A DNA stretch of 9,671 nt from an uncultured Mailhella sp. (lineage in GTDB: Bacteria > Desulfobacterota > Desulfovibrionia > Desulfovibrionales > Desulfovibrionaceae). Shown piece after piece: positions 1-6,030 of the stretch (position 1 is its first letter; each line of letters starts with the position of its first letter). The stretch is taken from the NCBI RefSeq assembly GCF_905187505.1, contig NZ_CAJJIC010000092.1, positions 1 to 9,671 on the forward strand, given 5' to 3'. The notes under the pieces were generated by a model that saw nothing but the letters and a program-made list of their open reading frames with translations, ran no database searches and was not told where the DNA came from. Made by a program: the position numbers and the translations under genes.

Positions 1-149
1 CGCGCCCGTCTCTTGCATGAATAGAGGTTTCAGGCGATCTCGCCGGATCAGGACGTGACGCCATGTTTTTCGGTGCAGAATGCGTCGGCTGCCGCTCGTG
101 CGACGGCGTCGGAAAAGAGGCTCCTGGCCGAGGCATGACTGTTCACGTT

Positions 150-201
150 CTCTTTCTGCCCGAAAGTCCGGGACTTGAGCGACAGGAGCGTTCAGAAAGA
201 G
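150..201. repeat. Imperfect inverted repeat with nested stem
   Basis: CTCTTTCTG at 150-158 is the exact reverse complement of CAGAAAGAG at 193-201. Inside lies a smaller stem, CCCG at 159-162 with CGGG at 169-172 around a six-base loop. The nine-base arms are 34 bases apart, so the outer stem alone is weak evidence. It overlaps the start of the tandem 18-bp repeat, and the two structures could compete. The role is unknown; a transcript-end or attenuation structure is the simplest reading. Confidence 0.3.
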
Positions 202-234
202 CGAACTTCGTTTAAAGAGCGAACTTCGTTTTTT
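196..234 (+). terminator. Tandem 18-bp repeat folding into a possible terminator
   Basis: The 18-base unit AAAGAGCGAACTTCGTTT occurs twice without a gap at 196-213 and 214-231, followed by extra Ts. Because the core CGAACTTCG is almost its own reverse complement, copy one (202-210) can pair with copy two (220-228). This gives eight base pairs around a central C-C mismatch with a nine-base loop, directly followed by six Ts at 229-234. That is the shape of an intrinsic terminator for a plus-strand gene lying to the left. The stem is modest and no upstream gene is visible, so function is inferred. Confidence 0.35.
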
Positions 235-341
235 GATTTGCGTCCGTTGTCCATGACTCAGCCGGAAGTCCTGTCCGTGGGCGTCTGACCGTGAGAAAGG
301 AGGGGAGGACGCTTGTCTGGCGATGTCCTTGGAAAGAGCAT

Positions 342-373
342 AAAAAAAGGCCGCCTCCCGCAGGAGCGCGGCC
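342..373 (-). terminator. Rho-independent terminator of the minus-strand cluster
   Basis: Outer stem GGCCGC (349-354) pairs with GCGGCC (368-373). The inner stem CTCC (355-358) pairs with GGAG (363-366), with a CGCA loop and one bulged base at 367. Seven As at 342-348 become a seven-U tract after the hairpin when read on the minus strand. It lies about 45 bases beyond the stop codon of the M18 aminopeptidase. The GC-rich stem, short loop and U tract are textbook, so termination of that gene here is well supported. Confidence 0.9.
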
Positions 374-389
374 CTTTCTGTTTTCATGC

Positions 390-415
390 GGTGAAACGGC
401 GCATGCCGTTTCACC
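390..415 (-). repeat. Perfect 11-bp hairpin just after the aminopeptidase stop
   Basis: GGTGAAACGGC at 390-400 and GCCGTTTCACC at 405-415 are perfect reverse complements around a four-base loop at 401-404. The structure begins two bases after the minus-strand stop codon (420-418). No T tract follows it directly, so alone it is not an intrinsic terminator. It stands upstream of the true terminator at 342-373, and may protect the mRNA 3' end or act as the first of two tandem hairpins. Confidence 0.6.
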
Positions 416-417
416 GG

Positions 418-1797
418 TTACCTGGCTTCAAGGAAGGCCTGATAGGCCATCTTGCTTGAATAGATGTCGGGCACGGAAGAGAGTTCGAAGGGGCTGTGCA
501 TGCCGAGAAGGGCAGGGCCGGCGTCCACCACGTCCATGCCGTAGGCGGCAAGGAACAGAGCCACGGTACCGCCGCCGCCCACGTCCACCTTGCCGAGTTC
601 CGCAAGCTGCCAGGGGATGTTTCTGGCGTCGAGCACGCCGCGCATCCAGCCGAGGTATTCGGGATGAGCGTCGTTGGCGCCGTACTTGCCGCGGGAGCCG
701 GTGAACTTGCAGAAGGCCACGCCGTAGCCGAAGAACGCGGAGTTCTTGAGCTCATGACGGTCCTGCCAGTCGGGATCCACGGCGGCGTGCACGTCGCCGG
801 ACATGGCCCTGGTGTTCATCATGATCCTGCGGAAGGGCGTTTCCGGTTCCCAGGCCGCGGCCATGTCTTCCACGCAGTACTGGAAGAAGCGGGAGCTTGC
901 GCCGGTGGAGCCGTCGGAACCTATTTCTTCCTTGTCCCAGAAGATGAGGCAGCTCGTGTACTCGGGGTCTTCGGCGTCGAGCAGGGCGCGCAGGGCCGTG
1001 TATACGCAGATGCGGTCGTCCTGTCCGTAGCCGCCCACGATGCCCTTGTCGAGCCCCACGTAGCGGGCGGGACCGGCGGGCACGGCTTCAAGTTCCGCGG
1101 AAATGAGATCGTCTTCGCGGATGCCGTACTTTTCATGCAGAAGCTGGAGAACGCGGGCCTTCACGGCTTCTTTGGGAGCCTTGTCGTCTTCGCCGTCGGC
1201 AAGCACGGGCTCGTGTCCGAGAATGACGTTGAGCTTTTCGGCGTCGAAGGCTTCGGAAAGCTTGAGTCCTCCGTCCTTGTGGGCCAGATGCGGCAGAAGA
1301 TCGGCAACCGTGAACACGGGTTCGTTTTCTTCCTCGCCGAGGCAGACGCGGATGACCTCGCCGTCCGACTTCACGATGACGCCGTGCAGTGCCAGAGGAC
1401 GGGCGAACCACTGATACTTGCGCAGGCCGCCGTAGTAGTGGGTCTTGGCCTGACCGACGCCCACCTGCTCGATGAGCGGATGCTGCTTGAGGTCGAGCCG
1501 AGGGCTGTCGGTGTGGGCGCTGATGAGGCGTATGCCTTCGGAAAGGGGCCTGCGTCCGCGACGGGCCACGAAAATGGCCTTTCCGTGCAGGGCCTGCCAG
1601 CCCCTGTCGGTGCCGAAGCCTTCGACGTAGCCGGCATCCCTGAGTCTGGCAATGACGCCCTCCACGGCTTCGCGTTCGGTTTTGCATTCGGAAATGAAGC
1701 GGATGTAGTCGTCGGCCAGAGCGCTCATGGCCTGACGGTCTTCGGCCGAGCGGTAAACTTCCCAGCCGGATTTGGAAGAAGAGGCAAGTTCGTCCAT
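418..1797 (-). CDS. M18 family metallo-aminopeptidase
   Basis: Zinc aminopeptidase of peptidase family M18 (aspartyl aminopeptidase / aminopeptidase I group, called apeA or apeB in some bacteria). It removes N-terminal residues from peptides in the cytoplasm; there is no signal peptide. The 459-residue length is typical. Metal ligands can be placed by family alignment: the SAHTDSPRL block gives His95 and Asp97, GGYGQDDR gives Asp261, DKEEIGSDGSTGA gives Glu290 and Glu291, SGDVHAAV gives Asp335, and GMHSPFE near the C-terminus gives His434. In many M18 enzymes the Asp335 block reads SADMAHAVHPN, so this copy belongs to a divergent bacterial branch. An ATG start is supported by GAGGT a few bases upstream. 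It is the last gene of the minus-strand cluster, 179 bp after selA, and ends at a strong terminator. The exact peptide preference cannot be read from the sequence. Confidence 0.93.
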   Translation of the reverse strand: MDELASSSKSGWEVYRSAEDRQAMSALADDYIRFISECKTEREAVEGVIARLRDAGYVEGFGTDRGWQALHGKAIFVARRGRRPLSEGIRLISAHTDSPRLDLKQHPLIEQVGVGQAKTHYYGGLRKYQWFARPLALHGVIVKSDGEVIRVCLGEEENEPVFTVADLLPHLAHKDGGLKLSEAFDAEKLNVILGHEPVLADGEDDKAPKEAVKARVLQLLHEKYGIREDDLISAELEAVPAGPARYVGLDKGIVGGYGQDDRICVYTALRALLDAEDPEYTSCLIFWDKEEIGSDGSTGASSRFFQYCVEDMAAAWEPETPFRRIMMNTRAMSGDVHAAVDPDWQDRHELKNSAFFGYGVAFCKFTGSRGKYGANDAHPEYLGWMRGVLDARNIPWQLAELGKVDVGGGGTVALFLAAYGMDVVDAGPALLGMHSPFELSSVPDIYSSKMAYQAFLEAR

Positions 1798-1942
1798 GAT
1801 GACCTCGAAATGATGTTGTCTTTGAGCGTTGTTCTCGTGAAAACGCAGGGGTTCGGAAGTCTGTTTTCCCTTTGCGGCAGAGGTTGGGCGTTCTGCCGGT
1901 CGTTATGGATGCCGTCCGCACGGGGCGGCGATGTTCCTTATC

Positions 1943-1970
1943 AATATAAGCATGCGGCGGCGTTCGTGAA
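1943..1970 (-). promoter_or_regulatory. Possible sigma-70 promoter for the aminopeptidase
   Basis: Read on the minus strand, TTCACG (1970-1965, four of six matches to the -35 consensus) is followed after 16 bases by TATATT (1948-1943, five of six matches to -10). The AT-rich patch stands out in the otherwise GC-rich 179-bp selA-aminopeptidase spacer. It also contains a short palindrome, CTTAT-CAAT-ATAAG (1937-1950), that could be an operator. The aminopeptidase may therefore be expressed separately from selA. The evidence is consensus matching only. Confidence 0.35.
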
Positions 1971-1976
1971 GAGGGT

Positions 1977-3377
1977 TCAGCTTCCGATTCCGTCGAGGGC
2001 GTCCTTCAGCACCCGGGCGACGTCGGGAAATTCGTCGTCGTCCATGGTACGCGGATCGAGCTCGAAGCTTGAGCCGTCCAGTCTGCCCACAAGCGGAGGA
2101 TTCGTGGAAAGCAGGCGCATTTTGAGCTGCCTTGCGGAGCAAACGGAGGGATGCACGCATACCAGCGTCGTCGGCATGCCCTGTTCGGGAAAGGAACCTC
2201 CGCCCACGCGGGAAAAATCTTCCTTCAGCGAGCAGGAGGCACGACCCTCCAGCGCCCCTGAAAGCATGTCCCGCAGAGATTCGGCCCTGACTTTCAGCGT
2301 TTCCGGGTCCATGCTCATGCGGCGCACGGTGGGAATGGCTCTGCGTGCCGTTTCCGGGTCGCGATAGAGACGGAGCGTGGCCTCCAGCGCTGCCAGCGTG
2401 AGCTTGTCGCAGCGAAGCGCCCGCAGCAGCTGATTTTTTTTCATCCTGTCGACGTATTCCTTTTTCCCCACGATGATGCCGGCCTGAGGTCCGCCGAGCA
2501 CCTTGTCGCCCGAGAACGTGACCACGTCCGTTCCCTGACGCAGCACTTCGGGCACGGTGGGCTCGTCGTGCAGTCCCCAGCGGGAAAAGTCCATGAGACT
2601 GCCGCTGCCGAGATCCTCCAGCATGGGAAGGCCGTGGGCGTGGGCGAAGTCGGCCAGCTCGTTGGCGGGAACGCTCGAATGGAAGCCTATGATGCGGTAG
2701 TTTGAAGGATGAACCCAGAGCACGGCACGGGTGTTTTCCGAAAGCGCGCGTTCATAGTCGGCAAGATGGGTACGGTTCGTCGTGCCCACTTCCCGGAGGG
2801 TCGCGCCGCTTCGCTCCATCACGTCGGGAATGCGGAAGCTGCCTCCTATTTCCACGAGCTGGCCGCGCGAGAGCATGACTTCTCCGCCCTTGCACATGGT
2901 GTCGAGCATGAGCAGAACGGCGGCGGCGTTGTTGTTCACCACCAGCGCCGCCTCGGCGCCCGTGAGAGAGCAGAGCAGCTCTTCCACAAGGCTTATGCGG
3001 CTGCCGCGTTCGCCCGTTTCAAGATCGAATTCCAGATTGCTGTAGCCGGACGCGGCGATGCGCACGGCTTCCCGCGCTTCTCTGGCCAGCACGGAACGTC
3101 CGAGGTTGGTATGGACCACCACGCCCGCGCCGTTGATGACCCGGCAGAAGCGGGGGCGGTCCTTTTTCTCCACGACGGCCTGAAGACGGGGACGGACCCG
3201 CTCCGGACTCAGCGCGGCTTCATCCGTTATGCGTCCGGAACGTATGTCTTCGCGAAGCTCGTCGAGCACGGCGCGGCAGCTTTCCAGCAGCACGCTGTGC
3301 GGTGTGGCGGCAAAGTCTTCCTCCAGCCAGCGGAGGCAGGCGTCCACCGAAGGAAGCGAGCGGAAAAGTGACGACAT
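1977..3377 (-). CDS. selA: L-seryl-tRNA(Sec) selenium transferase SelA
   Basis: PLP-dependent enzyme that converts seryl-tRNA(Sec) to selenocysteyl-tRNA(Sec) using selenophosphate, the bacterial step that charges the UGA-decoding tRNA. At 466 residues it is the usual full length. The N-terminal tRNA-binding region (about residues 1-80) begins with the typical SLPSVD motif. INGAGVVVHTNLGRS (about 82-95) and the VVNNNAAAVLL segment (about 146-156) are hallmark sequences. SGDKVLGGPQAG carries the PLP lysine at Lys292, close to Lys295 of the E. coli enzyme. The ATG start has AGGAG five bases upstream. It follows folC after an 85-bp gap containing a strong hairpin. selB, selC and selD are not in the window, so this gene is separated from the rest of the selenocysteine machinery. 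Its presence implies the organism makes selenoproteins. Confidence 0.96.
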   Translation of the reverse strand: MSSLFRSLPSVDACLRWLEEDFAATPHSVLLESCRAVLDELREDIRSGRITDEAALSPERVRPRLQAVVEKKDRPRFCRVINGAGVVVHTNLGRSVLAREAREAVRIAASGYSNLEFDLETGERGSRISLVEELLCSLTGAEAALVVNNNAAAVLLMLDTMCKGGEVMLSRGQLVEIGGSFRIPDVMERSGATLREVGTTNRTHLADYERALSENTRAVLWVHPSNYRIIGFHSSVPANELADFAHAHGLPMLEDLGSGSLMDFSRWGLHDEPTVPEVLRQGTDVVTFSGDKVLGGPQAGIIVGKKEYVDRMKKNQLLRALRCDKLTLAALEATLRLYRDPETARRAIPTVRRMSMDPETLKVRAESLRDMLSGALEGRASCSLKEDFSRVGGGSFPEQGMPTTLVCVHPSVCSARQLKMRLLSTNPPLVGRLDGSSFELDPRTMDDDEFPDVARVLKDALDGIGS

Positions 3378-3403
3378 GAATGCTCCTGTGATGAGGGAAA
3401 GAC

Positions 3404-3433
3404 GCCCTGCCGGAAAAACGTTTCCGGCGGGGC
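3404..3433 (-). repeat. 13-bp hairpin between folC and selA
   Basis: GCCCTGCCGGAAA (3404-3416) pairs with TTTCCGGCGGGGC (3421-3433) around the loop AACG, with one G-U pair on the transcript. It sits in the 85-bp gap between the folC stop and the selA start. On the minus strand the hairpin is followed by GTCTTTCCC rather than a U tract, so it is a poor intrinsic terminator. It may instead reduce read-through into selA or stabilise the upstream mRNA. The structure is directly visible; the role is inferred. Confidence 0.55.
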
Positions 3434-3462
3434 ATGGGGGCGTTGTCGCGACAGGGCGGCGG

Positions 3463-4827
3463 TTATCCGGCCTGGCGGGAAACCTTCAGCAGCGAAGGCC
3501 ATATGGTGAAGAGTTCCGAGAGCAGATACAGGGAACCGCACACCAGCACGGGCTTTGTGCCCGCGGCCTTTCCGGCGGCGGAAAGGGCGTCTTCAAGCGA
3601 AGGCTCGGCCGTGGCGGACTCGCCGAGCAGACGTGCAAGATCGGCGGCTTCTGCGGCCCGGGGATTGTCCTTGATGGTGGGCACGAAGAGGGGCGCAGAA
3701 CCGGCCACCTGCTTCATCAGGGCAGTGAGCTTTTCCGGCTGCTTGTCGGCAAGGCAGGAGAACACCACCGCACCGGGACGCTCTTCTTCGCTCATGGAGG
3801 CCACTGCCGCCATGAGCGCCGTCATGCCGTGAGGATTGTGCGCGCCGTCCAGCCACATGGCCGGGTGTCCTTCTCCGGCAGGAGCGAACTGAAGCCTTCC
3901 GGGAATGAACGTCCTGCTGAGACCGAGAGCAATGGTGTGCGCATCCGTCTTCCAGTGATGGCGCTGGCAGAGCATGACCCAGGCAAGAACCGCCGTCTGG
4001 GCGTTCATGCGCTGATGGGCTCCGCGCAGACCGAGCGTCACGTCGTCGGGCAGCACGGAGCAGGCTTTGAGCTCGTCAGGCAGGCATTCCCACAGAGCTT
4101 TGCCCGCGGGACTGCCGTCGCATCCTTCAGGCGTGGGGCAGCAGCACAGCGGAATGCCGCGTTCCTGAGCCTTGGCGAAGAGAATGTTGCGGGCTTCCGG
4201 CTCCTGCGGCGCACTGACGGCCACGGAAACGCCGGGACGCAGCGCGTCGGACTTGTCGTCGGCGATGGCGGCAAGCGTGTCGCCGAGCACGTTCAGATGA
4301 TCCATGCCCATGGGCGCGAAGCACACCATGTCCACGGGAAGCGCGGTGGTGGCATCGTAGCGGCCGCCGAGTCCGGCCTCGAAAATCATGAGATCGCTTT
4401 CGCTGGTCTGAAAGGCGGAAGCGGCCATGACCGTGAGAAGCTCGAAGTAGGTGAGATCCTTTTCAGCCTGCACGGCGTTTCCGGCAAGCGCAGGCCACAC
4501 GCGGCGGGGCAGCATGGTGTGATTGAGCTGAATGCGTTCTTCCGGCCACACGAAGTGCGGCGAGGTGTAGAGCCCCACGTTCATGCCGTGAGCCATGGCT
4601 ATGGACTGAAGAAAGACCGACGTCGACCCCTTGCCGTTGGTGCCGACGATCTGTACGGCCGGACAGCGGAATTTGTCGAGTCCGAGAGCGTGCAGCGCGC
4701 GTTCCATGCGGCCGAGGCCCATGTCCATGTGAAAAAGCCCGAGAGAATCAAGGTGGCGCAGCACTTCCTCATAGGAATGGAAGGGCGCGGACTCGGGCAG
4801 CATGCAGCAGGAGGGAGTTTCACTCAT
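3463..4827 (-). CDS. folC: Folylpolyglutamate / dihydrofolate synthase FolC
   Basis: Cytoplasmic Mur-ligase-family enzyme that adds glutamate to dihydropteroate and/or reduced folates using ATP. Family features are in order: a GLGRMERAL block (about 38-46), the ATP-binding P-loop GTNGKGS (62-68), YTSPH (87-91), FEAGLGGRYDATT with Glu150, the MDHLNVLGDTLAAIADDK segment with the conserved lysine at 192, and the C-terminal-domain LDGAHNP motif (326-332). A longer frame exists upstream to 4923, but it lies wholly inside hypB. I place the start at the ATG at 4827-4825, which gives 454 residues and an N-terminus in family register. This start overlaps the hypB stop in ATGAGTGA. There is only a weak AAGAAAG-type ribosome site, so translation is probably coupled to hypB. 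Whether it does one or both FolC reactions cannot be told from sequence; no separate dihydrofolate synthase is in the window. Confidence 0.92.
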   Translation of the reverse strand: MSETPSCCMLPESAPFHSYEEVLRHLDSLGLFHMDMGLGRMERALHALGLDKFRCPAVQIVGTNGKGSTSVFLQSIAMAHGMNVGLYTSPHFVWPEERIQLNHTMLPRRVWPALAGNAVQAEKDLTYFELLTVMAASAFQTSESDLMIFEAGLGGRYDATTALPVDMVCFAPMGMDHLNVLGDTLAAIADDKSDALRPGVSVAVSAPQEPEARNILFAKAQERGIPLCCCPTPEGCDGSPAGKALWECLPDELKACSVLPDDVTLGLRGAHQRMNAQTAVLAWVMLCQRHHWKTDAHTIALGLSRTFIPGRLQFAPAGEGHPAMWLDGAHNPHGMTALMAAVASMSEEERPGAVVFSCLADKQPEKLTALMKQVAGSAPLFVPTIKDNPRAAEAADLARLLGESATAEPSLEDALSAAGKAAGTKPVLVCGSLYLLSELFTIWPSLLKVSRQAG

Positions 4828-5488
4828 GGGCGGCTTCTTTCTTGGCTTTGACGGCGGCGCGCAGCCACTCGTACCAGGCTTCCAGACCTTCATGATTGCG
4901 GCAGGACACTTCCATGACGGCAAGATCGGCGTTCAGGGCGCAGGCGTGGGCGCGGGCCTTCTTCACATCGAAGTCCACATAGGGAAGCAGGTCGATCTTG
5001 TTGAGAATCATGGCCTTGGCCTTGTGGAAAAGGTAGGGATATTTCTGGGGCTTGTCGTCCCCTTCTGTCACGCTGAGCAGAGCTATCTTGGCGTCTTCTC
5101 CGCAGTCGAACTCCGTGGGACAGACGAGATTGCCCACGTTTTCTATGAAGAGAACGTCCAGCCCCTCGCAGTCGAGGGACTGAAGGGCTTCACTTACCAT
5201 GCTGCTGTTGAGGTGACAGCCGCCTTCGGTGTTGATCTGCACCGCCTGTGCGCCGGAAGCGGCCACGCGTCTGGCGTCGTTGTCGGTCTGGAGGTCGCCT
5301 TCAATGACGGCCATGCGGAATTCTCCCGCCAGATCGTTCAGCGTGCGTTCCAGAAGCGAGGTCTTGCCGGATCCGGGAGAGCTGATGAGGTTGAGGACAA
5401 GGGTGCCGCGGCGTGCGAAGTCGGCGCGAAGGCGTCCGGCTATGCGGTCATTGGCCTCCAGTACGTTGCGGACAACGGGAATTTCCAT
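4820..5488 (-). CDS. hypB: Hydrogenase nickel-incorporation GTPase HypB
   Basis: SIMIBI-class GTPase that, with HypA, delivers nickel to the large subunit of [NiFe] or [NiFeSe] hydrogenase in the cytoplasm. Visible features are the P-loop SSPGSGKTS (36-44), EGDLQTDNDA (63-72), the GTPase-domain metal site GCH (Cys91, His92), ENVGNLVCP with Cys123, and the guanine-specificity motif NKID (163-166). The protein is 222 residues and starts directly with the helix before the G domain. It lacks both the histidine-rich N-terminal stretch and the N-terminal CxxCGC nickel motif found in several other HypB proteins, so it is the short form. The ATG start is supported by GAGG six bases upstream. It lies 48 bp after hypA and overlaps folC by eight bases at its 3' end. 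Confidence 0.96.
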   Translation of the reverse strand: MEIPVVRNVLEANDRIAGRLRADFARRGTLVLNLISSPGSGKTSLLERTLNDLAGEFRMAVIEGDLQTDNDARRVAASGAQAVQINTEGGCHLNSSMVSEALQSLDCEGLDVLFIENVGNLVCPTEFDCGEDAKIALLSVTEGDDKPQKYPYLFHKAKAMILNKIDLLPYVDFDVKKARAHACALNADLAVMEVSCRNHEGLEAWYEWLRAAVKAKKEAAHE

Positions 5489-5536
5489 GATGTGCCTCGA
5501 ATTGTTCAGAATGTAACGGATGGGAAGAAGTCGGTG

Positions 5537-5890
5537 TCACTCCGCTTCCAGATGGTCGAGAAAGATGCCTTCTCCGCCGACGACGCTGAAGGGGACGGTT
5601 TCGCCGCAGGAGGGACAGGGCGCATAGAGAGCGTTTCTGTCGTCGGGGGTGAATTCGTGGCCGCACAGACAGCAGGAAAGGCGCAACGGCTCTTCCACAA
5701 GTTCGAGCTTCGCTCCCTCGTCGGGAGTGCCGGTCGTCATGGCTTCGAACGCCATGCGCATGGCGTCGGGCTGTACCTGATCCAGTACGCCGTGCCGTAT
5801 GCGCAGAAGAGTGAGACGGTGTGCTCCGTGACGGGAGAGTTCTTCCCGCGCTATGTCCATGACGCTTGCCATAAGGGAGAGTTCGTGCAT
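5537..5890 (-). CDS. hypA: Hydrogenase nickel-insertion protein HypA
   Basis: Small zinc-containing metallochaperone that binds nickel and partners with HypB and the hydrogenase large subunit. The 117-residue length is standard. The obligatory N-terminal MHE is present, with His2 as nickel ligand. The structural zinc site is formed by Cys73 and Cys76 (CCLC) and by Cys92 and Cys95 (CPSC). The C-terminal end (GGEGIFLDHLEAE) differs somewhat from the usual family ending but is full length. It is the first gene of the minus-strand cluster. No clear Shine-Dalgarno precedes the ATG: the bases just upstream on the minus strand read ACCATTCCC, and a possible -10 lies so close that the transcript could be nearly leaderless. 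Start choice is nevertheless firm because the N-terminal MHE is functionally required. Confidence 0.95.
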   Translation of the reverse strand: MHELSLMASVMDIAREELSRHGAHRLTLLRIRHGVLDQVQPDAMRMAFEAMTTGTPDEGAKLELVEEPLRLSCCLCGHEFTPDDRNALYAPCPSCGETVPFSVVGGEGIFLDHLEAE

Positions 5891-5898
5891 GGGAATGG

Positions 5899-5925
5899 TC
5901 TATAGGAAAAAGGCCTGACCGTCCA
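5899..5925 (-). promoter_or_regulatory. Possible promoter of the hypA cluster
   Basis: On the minus strand TATAGA (5904-5899) could be a -10 hexamer, with TGGACG (5925-5920) 15 bases upstream as a weak -35 having four of six matches. The spacing is short and the -35 poor. If used, transcription would begin about two bases before the hypA ATG. This is a tentative reading of an otherwise gene-free divergent spacer. Confidence 0.25.
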
Positions 5926-5957
5926 CCGTGGCAGAATTTTTCACATGGCCGGGCGGC

Positions 5958-5987
5958 TTGTCATGGCCACGGAATCTCGGCTATAGA
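5958..5987 (+). promoter_or_regulatory. Probable sigma-70 promoter of the AMIN-mtnA cluster
   Basis: TTGTCA (5958-5963, five of six matches to the -35 consensus) is followed after 18 bases by TATAGA (5982-5987, four of six matches to -10), leaving a leader of about 35 bases before the AMIN gene start at 6031. It lies in the divergent 140-bp spacer. A 7-bp inverted repeat, CCGTGGC (5926-5932) with GCCACGG (5966-5972), overlaps the -35 region and could be a regulator site. No riboswitch-like structure is seen. Confidence 0.45.
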
Positions 5988-6030
5988 GGTGGTAAACAGC
6001 GCTCCGCAATGCGGGGCATGAGAGGATGAC

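Larger units (their letters stand above)
1..337. other. Left-edge stretch without a convincing gene
   Basis: I see no supported gene here. On the plus strand two short open frames enter from the left edge and stop at 22-24 (last residues RARLLHE) and 57-59 (last residues RRIRT); either could be the tail of a gene lying to the left. On the minus strand an ATG at 136-134 opens a frame that runs off the edge, but it has no Shine-Dalgarno and the translation is compositionally bland. The stretch also contains inverted and direct repeats, listed separately, that look like transcript-end structures. It is most likely the intergenic space between the minus-strand aminopeptidase cluster and whatever lies further left. 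Confidence 0.5.

Noticed and set aside
1..136. Minus-strand frame from ATG 136 running off the left edge
   Set aside because: No ribosome site and a proline/arginine/serine-rich translation without recognisable sequence.
496..2367. 623-codon open frame on the plus strand opposite selA and the aminopeptidase
   Set aside because: It is the antisense shadow of two well-identified genes in GC-rich DNA; its translation shows no family motif and crosses their intergenic gap.
3444..3453. TGTCGCGACA perfect 10-bp palindrome
   Set aside because: It lies just after the folC stop, away from any promoter; a palindrome of this size in GC-rich DNA is not strong evidence of an operator.
3229..4851. 540-codon plus-strand frame opposite folC and the 5' end of selA
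   Set aside because: Antisense shadow; composition rich in His/Gly/Arg as expected from reversed GC-rich codons, with no recognisable domain.
4828..4923. Longer N-terminus for FolC starting at 4923
   Set aside because: These 32 codons lie inside hypB and add no family-like sequence; the ATG at 4827 gives a normal FolC N-terminus and a typical coupled overlap.
1977..5890. In-frame UGA/selenocysteine codons in the genes near selA
   Set aside because: All five minus-strand genes end at expected family lengths with no internal TGA and no truncated homologue, so none appears to be a selenoprotein.
4802..5905. 367-codon plus-strand frame opposite hypA and hypB
   Set aside because: Both minus-strand genes have full-length motif support, so this is a shadow.
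5929..5946. Sigma-54-like -24/-12 element in the hypA-AMIN spacer
   Set aside because: TGGCAG is present but the required GC of the -12 element is replaced by CA, so it does not meet the consensus.
5891..6030. SAM or other riboswitch ahead of the AMIN-mtn cluster
   Set aside because: The leader after the candidate promoter is only about 35 bases, too short for a known riboswitch, and no matching stem pattern is visible.
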